NCBI GenBank assembly: GCA_025363295.1
Contig: JANYEC010000114.1
Span: 1 to 49,450, forward strand
DNA: 49,450 nucleotides
Direction: 5' to 3'
Origin: Akkermansiaceae bacterium
GTDB lineage: Bacteria > Verrucomicrobiota > Verrucomicrobiia > Verrucomicrobiales > Akkermansiaceae
Made by a program: the position numbers and the translations under genes. Below, piece by piece: positions 26,622 through 35,022 of the stretch. A model generated the notes under the pieces. That model saw only the letters and a list, made by a program, of their open reading frames with translations. It was not told the origin of the DNA and made no database searches. Each line of letters opens with the position of its first letter. Positions within the stretch are counted from its first letter, which is position 1.

Positions 26622-26885
26622 GGCTGGAAACTTTGGACGCGGCGACTTATGCTGGATTTTTAAAAAATGCAATCCCGATCCTGATTCCCGACCGTTCATC
26701 AAATCCATCGCGCTGATTTCGGTCTTCGGCGACCGATGAGCGGCTGGAAAAACAGGGTTTCAAGATTTTCGCATCCTATACCTCATCCACTTACAGGTAT
26801 CGATTGCGAAAACATTTGCTTCGTTTTGCATCATCGCCCAAGCCGACAAACCGTTCACTTGCGAAATAAATTCCGCGCTCCCTGT

Positions 26886-28808
26886 TTAGCGATTCGCGGC
26901 GTCTCCTTCGATCCAGTTCCAAAGATTTGCAAGGCCGGTTTTTACGGCAGATTTATTCGCTGGTAGATCACCGCCCGGGGCGTGTTTGCCGAAGAGATAG
27001 AACTTAATCTTAGGCTCCGTCCCAGAAGGGCGAACGGCGAAGGAGCGACCATCTTCGAGATCGACGAAGAGCATTTTTTCCTTGGGCAGAAGATCTCCTT
27101 CTTGGTCAAACAGATCCTGCTTCGCGAAATCCCGGATGCGGAGGACGGCAGAGCCATCGACTTCGGTGGGTGGCTTCTCGGCATAGGATTGGGCGAGTGC
27201 GGCGATCTTGGCCGCGCCATCGGCACCTTCCATGACAAGAGATTTTCCGATTTCCAGATAGTAGCCGTATTCGGTGTAAACATCGTCCATCAACTCGGTA
27301 AGAGTTTTGCCGATAGATTTCGCGTAGGCAGCGACTTCGGCGAACATCAGCGTCGCGCCATTCGCATCCTTATCGCGGATCGCATCGGAGCCGAGGTAGC
27401 CATAACTTTCCTCGCCGCCGAAAACGAAGAAGCGCGAGTATTCAAGACGCAGTGCGCGGGTCTGTGATTCCGTTAGTGAACGGTAATCGCCTTTTTTATC
27501 GGCGGGAATGGCATCTTCATATTTCCGCAGCTTTCCCGCGATGTATTTGAATCCAGTGAGCGTGTCTACAATGCCGACGCCAAACCCATCCGCGATGGCA
27601 TGTTGAAGTTCGGTGGTGACATAAGTTTTCACGAGTACCGCGCGGCTGCGATTCGCATTGGTGAGCCACCCGAGCTCGAAGCAGGTTTTCAAGCGATACC
27701 ATGCCATCAGCGAGCCGATCTGATTTCCGGTGAGCAGCACCATTTTCCCAGCAGTATCACGGACGGCGACGCCCATGCGGTCCGCATCGGGATCGGTGCC
27801 AATGACGATTTCCGCGCCGGATTTTTCTGCGAGGTCGATTCCCATTTGCAAGGCGGGGCCATTCTCCGGGTTGGGCGATTCCACGGTGGGGAAGCGGCCG
27901 TCTTGAATGTCTTGTTCGGGAACTGTTAGCACATCGAAGCCGAGGCCGCGGAGCATCGGCACGTTGATGTGCCCGCCTGTGCCGTGGAGGTTGGTGAAGA
28001 CAATCTTGGTAGCCCTACCTTCCAGCAAAGAGGGCTGAAGTAAAAGAGTTTTCAAACGAGTGATGTAAAGCGCATCCATCTCCGCGCCTAACAGAGTGAT
28101 CGTCCCTCTCTCGGATTCGGGAACGGCCTCGTAGCGTTCGCTGGTGATGGCGTTCACCTCGTTGATGATCGCGGTCGCGTGAGGATCGACGATCTGCGCG
28201 CCGTCATTGAAGTAGGCCTTGAAGCCATTATCGTGGGCGGGATTGTGAGATGCTGTTAGAACCACACCCCCATCGGCGCGGAGTTCGCGCACGGCGAAGG
28301 AAAGCTGTGGAGTGGCGCGAGGCCCTTCGAAGAGATAGGCATCGCAGCCGAGTTCCGAGCAGGTTTTCGCGCAGAATTCCGCAAAATCTCGTGAGAAATG
28401 GCGGGTGTCGTGAGCGAAGACGAGCACCGGCTTGCGGCTTGGCCCGGCAAATTGTTTCGCGTAGGCGATCAATCCTCTCACGGCGCGACTGAGGTTATAG
28501 AAATTCATCGTCGCGGTCCCCACGCAGGGATGCTCCGGACGCCCATTCGGGCCGCCCTTGCCCTGCTCCGCCTCGGTCACCACGCGACCGAACGTGCGTC
28601 CGCGCAGGCCGCCGGTGCCGAAAGCCAAGGTTTTGAAAAACCGGTCGTTGAGTTCTTCCCAGGCTCCAGCATTTACGAGTTCCTCGACCGCTTTCGGCGC
28701 GATTTGGCTCGTTGTGCCGCTGAGCAGTGACTGGATATTGTTTTTAGCGGAATCCAAAAGGCTGCCATCGGCAACTGCGGCGGTGAGAAGATCGTTGAGT
28801 GGGTTCAT
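26886..28808 (-). CDS. Phosphohexomutase (phosphoglucomutase/phosphomannomutase family)
   Basis: The 640-residue enzyme is an alpha-D-phosphohexomutase of the long PGM2/PgcA type. The phosphoserine loop is TASHNP with Ser187. The metal loop is DPDADR at 339-344, the sugar loop is GGEESYGYL, and the phosphate site is RPSGTEPKIKFY near the C-terminus. It interconverts glucose-1-phosphate and glucose-6-phosphate, or pentose phosphates in some members. The ATG at 28808 gives the family N-terminus; upstream codons have no homologous look. It is divergent from the methyltransferase at 28952. Confidence 0.93.
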   Translation of the reverse strand: MNPLNDLLTAAVADGSLLDSAKNNIQSLLSGTTSQIAPKAVEELVNAGAWEELNDRFFKTLAFGTGGLRGRTFGRVVTEAEQGKGGPNGRPEHPCVGTATMNFYNLSRAVRGLIAYAKQFAGPSRKPVLVFAHDTRHFSRDFAEFCAKTCSELGCDAYLFEGPRATPQLSFAVRELRADGGVVLTASHNPAHDNGFKAYFNDGAQIVDPHATAIINEVNAITSERYEAVPESERGTITLLGAEMDALYITRLKTLLLQPSLLEGRATKIVFTNLHGTGGHINVPMLRGLGFDVLTVPEQDIQDGRFPTVESPNPENGPALQMGIDLAEKSGAEIVIGTDPDADRMGVAVRDTAGKMVLLTGNQIGSLMAWYRLKTCFELGWLTNANRSRAVLVKTYVTTELQHAIADGFGVGIVDTLTGFKYIAGKLRKYEDAIPADKKGDYRSLTESQTRALRLEYSRFFVFGGEESYGYLGSDAIRDKDANGATLMFAEVAAYAKSIGKTLTELMDDVYTEYGYYLEIGKSLVMEGADGAAKIAALAQSYAEKPPTEVDGSAVLRIRDFAKQDLFDQEGDLLPKEKMLFVDLEDGRSFAVRPSGTEPKIKFYLFGKHAPGGDLPANKSAVKTGLANLWNWIEGDAANR

Positions 28809-28951
28809 TACCTGTTCAGCTTTAGGAATATTCTGAAAATTGGCAATACTCCGCCTCGAAGAATTTAACAGCAACGAAGGTTTCCCTCAAGCACTCGCAA
28901 TCATATGAGACTCGTCGGGAGCGGGATCGGCGCATAACATCACCACTCTGC

Positions 28952-29842
28952 ATGCTACATCAGCTCCAAAATGCCGTTGCCAAACGCGCCAACCTGCTTG
29001 ACTCAGAAACGAACGCAGTCCGCCTGCTCGACGGCAACGGCGAAGGTCTGCCGGGCTTGATCTTGGAAACATTCGCAGGGCGCTGGTTGGTCTCGACGCC
29101 AGATAACAGGCTAGACCCTAAGATTCGCGAGTGGCTTCGTGATCAAGACGTCTCCTGTTATTGGAAGCGGTTAGATCAACATCAAAAGGAATCCCCCACC
29201 CACCTCTGCGGACCAGAAACAAAAGGGCCATTTCTCATCCAGGAAAATGGAATACAGTTAGAAATCTCATTCCAGTCTGGCTACTCTCAGGGAATCTTCC
29301 TCGATCAACGCGACAACCGTGCAGAAGTCCGCAAGCTCATTATTCCGGGGAAACGCCTGCTCAACACCTTCGCCTACACCGGTGCCTTCTCTGTCTTTGC
29401 CGCGATGGCGGGTGCGGAAACAACCACCCTCGATCTATCACAACCCTATCTCGATTGGGCGAAGCGAAATTTCTCCCACAACGGCCTCGATCCCACAGCC
29501 CATCATTTCTGCAAAGGCGATACGTTTCACTGGCTGAAGCGTTTCGCCAAACAAGGCCGCACTTTCGATGGCATCGTGCTCGATCCGCCGACTTTTTCAC
29601 GCGATGAAAAGGGCAAGGTCTTCCGCGTGGAGGAAAACTTCGGCGAGCTTGCCGCCCTCGCCGCCGACCTCCTAACACCCGATGGCTGGCTGCTTTGTTC
29701 CACGAACTGCCGGAACCTTCCGCTCAACGATTTCCAACGCCAACTCCGCAATGCGATCCACCGCCCAATGAGCGCCCGCCACTCGGATATGCCAGCGGAT
29801 TTCTGCGGCGATCCCTATCTGAAATCCGTGTGGCTAAGGTAA
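28952..29842 (+). CDS. RlmI-like SAM-dependent rRNA methyltransferase
   Basis: The 296-residue protein has the RlmI/RlmK layout. The first part (VRLLDGNGEGLPGLILETFAGRW) is the remainder of a small RNA-binding region; the usual N-terminal PUA domain seems short or absent. The Rossmann methylase follows, with FLDQRDNR, LLNTFAYTGAFSVFAAMAGA and VLDPPTFSR. It likely makes 5-methylcytidine in 23S rRNA. The stop codon abuts the next start, and the two genes look like one operon. Confidence 0.85.
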   Translation: MLHQLQNAVAKRANLLDSETNAVRLLDGNGEGLPGLILETFAGRWLVSTPDNRLDPKIREWLRDQDVSCYWKRLDQHQKESPTHLCGPETKGPFLIQENGIQLEISFQSGYSQGIFLDQRDNRAEVRKLIIPGKRLLNTFAYTGAFSVFAAMAGAETTTLDLSQPYLDWAKRNFSHNGLDPTAHHFCKGDTFHWLKRFAKQGRTFDGIVLDPPTFSRDEKGKVFRVEENFGELAALAADLLTPDGWLLCSTNCRNLPLNDFQRQLRNAIHRPMSARHSDMPADFCGDPYLKSVWLR

Positions 29843-31093
29843 ATGCGCGTTCTGATCTATACCATCGGCAGTGCCGGAGACATGCACCCGTTCGTCCGCC
29901 TCGGGTTGGCCATGCAGGCACGCGGACATGAAATCTTTTTCATCACCAGCGGGCATTTCAAGCCGCTGAGCGACAAAGCGGGCTTCGACTTCCGCGAGCT
30001 AGGAAGCGCGGAAAGATTCCAAGCGGTGCAGGACGATCCTAACTTGTGGCATCCGATCAAAGCGCTACCGACCGTGATCAAACATGCGGTGGACCCGAGT
30101 TATAAGTTGATTCTGGATTACGCGCGCGAGTTGAACCTGCCCGGAAAAACAGTGATGCTTTGCAGCTCACTGGCATTCGGCGCACGTAATGCAAGTGACT
30201 TGTTTGGAATTCCAATGGTCACCGTGCATCTCTCACCCGCGCTTTTCCCAAGTTCGTATCGGCAACCGATTTTACATGGCATGCAGATCGGCCAGAGCGC
30301 GCCCAAGTTTCTTAAAACTCTGCAATGGAAACTCGCGGGCAAGGTATTAGATCGATTGATTTGTCCAGAGCTCAATCGGTTCCGGCATGAGGTGGGGTTA
30401 CCACCCGCGCGAAACATCTTAGCGGAGTGGTGGCATTCACCGGACCGGGTGATCGCACTGTTTCCAGATTGGTTCGCCGCGCCGCAACCGGATTGGCCGG
30501 AGCAGACGCGGCTAACAGGTTTTCCGTTATTCGATGAAAAAGGCATGCGCGAACCGCCGGAGGGGCTGCACGATTTCCTATCAGCCGGTGAACTTCCGGT
30601 GGTTTTTACTCCCGGCAGCGCAATGAAACATGGCGTTAAATTTTTTCAAGAGGCAGTGGGGGCGTTAAAATTGATAGGCCGCAGAGGCATTCTGCTCACT
30701 CCATTTCACGAGACGATCCCCAAGAATCTGCCACCTGAGATTCGGCATTTTTCCTACGTCCCGTTCAGTGAAGTGCTGCCACGTGCCGCGGCTATGGTCT
30801 ATCATGGCGGCATTGGCACCTGCGCACAAACTTTGCAAGCGGGCATCCCCCATCTGATCCAGCCCATGGCGCACGACCAGCTCGACACACTCAGCCGCGT
30901 AAAAGACCTCGGCGTAGGCGATGGACTGTATCCCAATCAGTTCAAGGCGAATCGCATCGCGCAAAAACTCGATTTTCTGCTAGGTAATCAAAACGTTAGA
31001 GAACGTGCAAAAGAAATCGCCCTGCGCGTCGGAGAAACGGATTGGATGGAATCTGCTTGTGAACTCATCGAGAAAACCCGGCCGTCAAGGTGA
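29843..31093 (+). CDS. Glycosyltransferase family 1 (UGT-like) enzyme
   Basis: The 416-residue protein is a GT-B fold glycosyltransferase. Its N-terminal GSAGDMHPFVRLGLAMQARGHE and C-terminal donor site (YHGGIGTCAQTLQAGIPHLIQPMAHDQLD) are typical of the UGT/rhamnosyltransferase-like GT1 family. It probably transfers a sugar from a nucleotide sugar to a lipid or natural product. The start directly follows the methyltransferase stop, and AAGGTAA spans that junction as a ribosome binding site. No lipid or polyketide cluster surrounds it. Confidence 0.88.
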   Translation: MRVLIYTIGSAGDMHPFVRLGLAMQARGHEIFFITSGHFKPLSDKAGFDFRELGSAERFQAVQDDPNLWHPIKALPTVIKHAVDPSYKLILDYARELNLPGKTVMLCSSLAFGARNASDLFGIPMVTVHLSPALFPSSYRQPILHGMQIGQSAPKFLKTLQWKLAGKVLDRLICPELNRFRHEVGLPPARNILAEWWHSPDRVIALFPDWFAAPQPDWPEQTRLTGFPLFDEKGMREPPEGLHDFLSAGELPVVFTPGSAMKHGVKFFQEAVGALKLIGRRGILLTPFHETIPKNLPPEIRHFSYVPFSEVLPRAAAMVYHGGIGTCAQTLQAGIPHLIQPMAHDQLDTLSRVKDLGVGDGLYPNQFKANRIAQKLDFLLGNQNVRERAKEIALRVGETDWMESACELIEKTRPSR

Positions 31094-31114
31094 CGACTTG
31101 CTAGGGCTGATTTT

Positions 31115-32275
31115 TCATTCAGGAATATCAACTCCTAACGACTTTCCCCCAACGAAGGTTTTCCAAACAGAGAAGTCATCATTGAGCAAAACGATGTCCG
31201 CGTGAAATCCGGGTTCGAGTTTTCCGAAATGGGCGAGGCCGAGGGATTGGGCTTGGTTCCAGGAGGTGGTTTTAACAATCTGATGGAGAGGCTGGCCAGT
31301 GATTTCAAAAACGTTTTTGACGCCATCGTGGTATCTCAAGGTGGAGCCAGCGAGCGCGCCACTTTCCTTCAGACGCGCAATCCCGTTTTTCACGCTAACA
31401 GAGCAGCCTCCGAGGGTGGTTTCGCCATCGCCGAGCCATGAGGCGGCGATAGAATCAGTGATGAGCATGAGCCGATCTATCGGGACGAGCTTGAAGAGCA
31501 GCCGCAGCATGGCCGGGCAAAGGTGAATGCCGTCGCAGATGATTTCGAGTTTCAGCGAGTCATCTAGCAGCCCTGCGCCGACCACCCCAATCTCGCGGTG
31601 GTGCAGCGGTGTCATGGCATTGCCAAAATGCGTTAGATGAGTGAGCCCGGCGGCCTTGGCGGTGCCGATGTCTGCGGCACTGGCAGAAGTGTGGGCGGCC
31701 GAGGTCACGATGTCTAGCAGGGCGGCGACACGGATGAGTTCATGCGCACCGGGAAGCTCGGGTGCGAGGGAGAGGATGCGGATGGGGCATATCGAATGGA
31801 GGCGGGCAAGTTCTGCGGGATCGGGCGGGCGAATGAAGTGAGGGTTTTGGGCACCGGCGTTTTTCGGGTTGATGAAAGGGCCTTCGATGTGGAGGCCGGG
31901 AATGCGGCAGAATTCTGGATTCACCAAGATGTAGGCAGCGCAATTTCCGGCGATTTCCTCAAGCTTATCCGGCGGCTGGGTGAGCGTGGTGGGCAACCAG
32001 GTGGTCACGCCTTCGTCGAGTTTCCGTCGGGCGATCTGGCGAATGGCATCGGGGGAGGCATCGCAGACGTCGTGGCCATCCGCGCCGTGAGAATGGATGT
32101 CGAAAAACCCCGGCATGGCGATGCGTCCGGCTGCTTCGATCACGAGATCTGCGTCTGGCAGCGGTTCACGCGGATCGATGACCGAGTGGATGCGCCCATT
32201 TTCCAACAGGAGCGACGCGCCATCGCTATCGAAATCCGGAGAAACGATGCGGGCATGGCGGATCAAGGTTTTCAT
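31115..32275 (-). CDS. nagA: N-acetylglucosamine-6-phosphate deacetylase
   Basis: NagA removes the acetyl group from GlcNAc-6-phosphate during amino-sugar and peptidoglycan recycling. The 386-residue protein has the amidohydrolase HxH pair (FDIHSHGADGHD), the substrate site HIEGPFINPKNAGAQN, and HFGNAMTPLHHREIG. The DSIAASWLGDGE stretch with the catalytic Asp is intact. The ATG at 32275 gives the family start. The CHAD gene begins divergently 84 bases away. Confidence 0.94.
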   Translation of the reverse strand: MKTLIRHARIVSPDFDSDGASLLLENGRIHSVIDPREPLPDADLVIEAAGRIAMPGFFDIHSHGADGHDVCDASPDAIRQIARRKLDEGVTTWLPTTLTQPPDKLEEIAGNCAAYILVNPEFCRIPGLHIEGPFINPKNAGAQNPHFIRPPDPAELARLHSICPIRILSLAPELPGAHELIRVAALLDIVTSAAHTSASAADIGTAKAAGLTHLTHFGNAMTPLHHREIGVVGAGLLDDSLKLEIICDGIHLCPAMLRLLFKLVPIDRLMLITDSIAASWLGDGETTLGGCSVSVKNGIARLKESGALAGSTLRYHDGVKNVFEITGQPLHQIVKTTSWNQAQSLGLAHFGKLEPGFHADIVLLNDDFSVWKTFVGGKSLGVDIPE

Positions 32276-32359
32276 AGCTATTTCAGAAAATGTCCGGCTC
32301 ACTATTTGTCACACAAAGTTCACTGACAAGCGGCTTCATTTTCATTTCCCTCACTCGAC

Positions 32360-33154
32360 ATGGATATCCCCATTCCTTCCGCAGCTCAATTCGCCCGCCA
32401 TCATCTGGCTGGCGGGTGCGAGGCCATGGAGCGCCTGTTGAATGGCCTGCTAGATTCTAAAGGTCGCATCGCCGAGGAAGTGCATGCGATCCGCAAGCTC
32501 GGAAAATCGCTGCGGGGCGGATTTGCGCTGTTCCGGTTGAAAGATGCGGCGCGGGAAATTCAGGCGATCGGGCGGCTTCTCTCCGGCCCGCGCGATGCGG
32601 TATCGCGGCTTAACACGTGGAATCGCCATGTGTGGAATGAGGATGTAAAAGTGGCCGCAGCCATCGCCGGCTTGTTAGACCAGCAAACGCATTCCGCCGC
32701 GCGCCGACCGCCGCCGGAGACGATTTCATGGTGCCTTGAACGCGTGGCTGAGGCGAGACGCGCGCTGGCCGATCTGCCTGATGAAAATCTCGATGATACC
32801 GTGACTGGCAGTCTAAAAAAACTTGGCAAGCAGGTACGGAAACGCTGCCTGCATCTGGACCACCGCGCGGAGGAGGATTTCCACGACGCGCGCAAAGCTC
32901 TCAAAGCCTACCTCGGCGCGATCGGATTTCTGCCTGAAAACACGGTGACTGACGAGCCCAAAATGGCGGAAATCGCCGAGCTGTTAGGGGATGAAAACGA
33001 TATCGCAACGCTGTCCGGATGGCTGGAGACCCACGGATTTACCGTGAATTTTGCGCCCTCGTTATGCAAGCTGCTGAAGGATAAGCGCCGGAAGTTACAA
33101 AAGCGCGTGATCCGCGATGCGGCAGGTTTGTTTTCTGGGGATGCGGCTGATTAG
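32360..33154 (+). CDS. CHAD domain protein
   Basis: The 264-residue protein is alpha-helical with the CHAD pattern of conserved His and basic residues: EEVHAIRKLGKSLRGGF near 39-55, DFHDARKALKAYLGAIGF near 175, and LLGDENDIATLSGWLETH near 210. CHAD domains bind polyphosphate and are found next to polyphosphate or CYTH enzymes; no such gene is next to it here. The role is likely polyphosphate or phosphate-rich ligand binding. Confidence 0.9.
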   Translation: MDIPIPSAAQFARHHLAGGCEAMERLLNGLLDSKGRIAEEVHAIRKLGKSLRGGFALFRLKDAAREIQAIGRLLSGPRDAVSRLNTWNRHVWNEDVKVAAAIAGLLDQQTHSAARRPPPETISWCLERVAEARRALADLPDENLDDTVTGSLKKLGKQVRKRCLHLDHRAEEDFHDARKALKAYLGAIGFLPENTVTDEPKMAEIAELLGDENDIATLSGWLETHGFTVNFAPSLCKLLKDKRRKLQKRVIRDAAGLFSGDAAD

Positions 33155-33222
33155 AAGAATTTACCGAGCGCTAAATTCTTCCTCTTTTCCGATAAGAAAC
33201 CCTGCTGGGAACACCCGGATCG

Positions 33223-33894
33223 TTGAGACTTGAGTCTGGGCCCGGGCTTGTAGTGAATGGACTGGTGATTGCGAAACAAGAGCTGAATGTGCTGCCGCGG
33301 GCGGCGATGGCGGGGGAAATGGTGCCAGTGGATTATTTCCGGGAACTCGCGATGGAAGAGATTTCCCGGAATGGGCGGGCCTTGGAGGTGGATCTGGGAT
33401 GCGGGGATGGCTCGTTTCTAATGGAAATGGCGCGGGTCTATCCCGAACGCGATTTTATAGGAGTGGAGCGCTTACTGGGGCGGGTGCGGAAGGTTTGCAA
33501 AAAAATTCGGCGGCGTGGTCTGGAGAACGCGCAGGTCCTTCGGTTAGATAGCCGTTATCTGGTAGAATGGCTACTGCCGGAGGCATCGGTCTCACGGCTG
33601 CACTTGTTATGTCCGGACCCGTGGCCGAAGCTGCGGCATCATCGGCGGCGCTTGGTGCAGCTTGAATTTCTAACGGCAGTGCGAAGGGCGCTGGTGCCGG
33701 GTGGCGAATTCCTGTTCATGACGGATCATGAGGAGTATTTCCAATGGGCGGTGGAGAGGGTGCGGGAATTCGGCGGATTTGAGTTGCTAGAATGGGAGGA
33801 GGAGACTTTTTTCTATCCGAAAACAGATTTTCAAGTGCAGTGGGAGAGCGAGGGAAAATCCATGTGGAGGCTGAGGGGAAAAAAGTCGTTCTAA
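33223..33894 (+). CDS. trmB: tRNA (guanine-N7)-methyltransferase
   Basis: TrmB makes 7-methylguanosine at position 46 of tRNA. The 223-residue protein has the SAM site VDLGCGDGSFLMEMA, GVERLLGRVRKVCKK, and the signature CPDPWPKLRHHRRRL. The start is uncertain: the frame opens with TTG at 33223, a GTG lies at 33253 and an ATG at 33307. None has a ribosome binding site. The core fold is unaffected by the choice. Confidence 0.9.
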   Translation: MRLESGPGLVVNGLVIAKQELNVLPRAAMAGEMVPVDYFRELAMEEISRNGRALEVDLGCGDGSFLMEMARVYPERDFIGVERLLGRVRKVCKKIRRRGLENAQVLRLDSRYLVEWLLPEASVSRLHLLCPDPWPKLRHHRRRLVQLEFLTAVRRALVPGGEFLFMTDHEEYFQWAVERVREFGGFELLEWEEETFFYPKTDFQVQWESEGKSMWRLRGKKSF

Positions 33895-33977
33895 CTTCTA
33901 CGTCCATCTGCGGTTCATTTCTTTTTCTTTGTGTAGAGGAAACCCTGAGACTCTAACTGAAAATTTTCCGGTGAAAC

Positions 33978-34074
33978 GAAACGCGGAATCGCTGAGGTCG
34001 CGAAGAGATACGCGGAGGAAGCGGTATTTCGTAATCTCTTTCTCAGCGACCTTCTCTGCTGCTTCTGCGTTTCG
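33978..34074. repeat. Long imperfect inverted repeat between trmB and rnc
   Basis: The two convergent genes are separated by 200 bases. Within them, CGAAACGCGGAATCGC and GGTCGC...AAGAGATACG (33978 to about 34014) are mirrored by the reverse complement of 34030-34074 (CGAAACGCAGAAGCAGC, GGTCGCTGAGAAAGAGATTACG). The arms match with gaps and can fold into a stem of about 40 bases. The text resembles the ACGCAGAGGTCGCAGAG-type intergenic repeats that I know from several environmental phyla. It may act as a terminator for both genes. Confidence 0.65.
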
Positions 34075-34094
34075 CTTAAAAATCTATCAATCTA

Positions 34095-34778
34095 TCACTT
34101 TTCCCAGAGGCGAGCGCGGAGAGCTTCTGCGGCGGCGCGGGCTTCAGCTTCCTTTTTACTTTTTCCCTTACCGGTCGCGAGGACGATGGTCTGCCAAGAG
34201 ACTTCGGATTGAAAAACGCGTCGATGGTCTGGGCCGCTCTCTCCCACGACCCGATAGACGGGTGCCTGCGGATGGATGGCTTGCAGACATTCTTGGAGTT
34301 CGCCTTTCGGGTTCCGGTCTTCCGGGCTGGTGACCATGTTCCCCATCTCGGATTCGAATAACCGTAGCACTAACTCGCGCGCTGGGACTGGGCCGGAGTC
34401 GAGATAGACGGCGCCGATGAGCGATTCAAACGCATCCGCCAAGGTGGATAGTCGCCGACGACCGCCGGTGGCTTCTTCGCCTTTTCCGAGTAAAACGTAA
34501 TCGCCGAGGTGGATCGCCATGGCAAAACGGGCGAGAGCACGGCGGGAAACCACGCGGGAGCGCAATTTAGTGAGGTGGCCTTCCGGTAGATCCGGGAACA
34601 TTTTGAAAAGCTGCTCGGTGACGATCAATTGGAGCACGGCATCGCCGAGGAATTCCAACCGCTGGTTATCAAAATGCGGCTTTTGCGACTCATACGCCAA
34701 ACTGGGATGCGTGAGCGCCTCTGCGAGCAGCAGAGAATTACGAAATTTGTAGTGAATCCGGCTTTCTAGCGGCTGCAT
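34095..34778 (-). CDS. rnc: Ribonuclease III
   Basis: RNase III cuts double-stranded RNA and processes rRNA. The 227-residue protein has the signature RLEFLGDAVLQ with E42 and D46, and DAFESLIGAVYLD with D115 and E118. A C-terminal double-stranded RNA-binding domain spans about 155-225. The ATG at 34778 (MQPLESRI) is the family start; the upstream open frame is short and unconvincing. Confidence 0.95.
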   Translation of the reverse strand: MQPLESRIHYKFRNSLLLAEALTHPSLAYESQKPHFDNQRLEFLGDAVLQLIVTEQLFKMFPDLPEGHLTKLRSRVVSRRALARFAMAIHLGDYVLLGKGEEATGGRRRLSTLADAFESLIGAVYLDSGPVPARELVLRLFESEMGNMVTSPEDRNPKGELQECLQAIHPQAPVYRVVGESGPDHRRVFQSEVSWQTIVLATGKGKSKKEAEARAAAEALRARLWEK

Positions 34779-34842
34779 CGGTGATTTGGCGAGATTTCCC
34801 CCTCCCCCGTCCAAGCTTCCTCTGAAGCACCGATGGGAAAGA

Positions 34843-34918
34843 TGGGGTGATCGACGGGACTCGAACCCGCAACAACCAGAATCACAATCTGGGGCTCTAC
34901 CATTGAACTACGACCACC
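34843..34918 (-). tRNA. tRNA-His (anticodon GTG)
   Basis: The minus strand folds into a cloverleaf: acceptor GTGGTCG with CGATCAC, anticodon stem CCAGA/TCTGG with loop TTGTGAT (anticodon GTG), and a T-arm containing GTTCGAGTC. The extra G at position -1 (base 34918) and the discriminator C73 are the identity marks of histidine tRNA. CCA is encoded (34843-34845). It lies between rnc and the M16 peptidase gene. Confidence 0.95.
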
Positions 34919-35022
34919 ATTACATGCGGGGGCGATGGGTAAGCAATGAATGTGAATTTGGGAAGGGAAAAATCAAGCGGGTGCGATGAAAACAGCAGAT
35001 TGCTCGTATAATTCCCGGTTTT

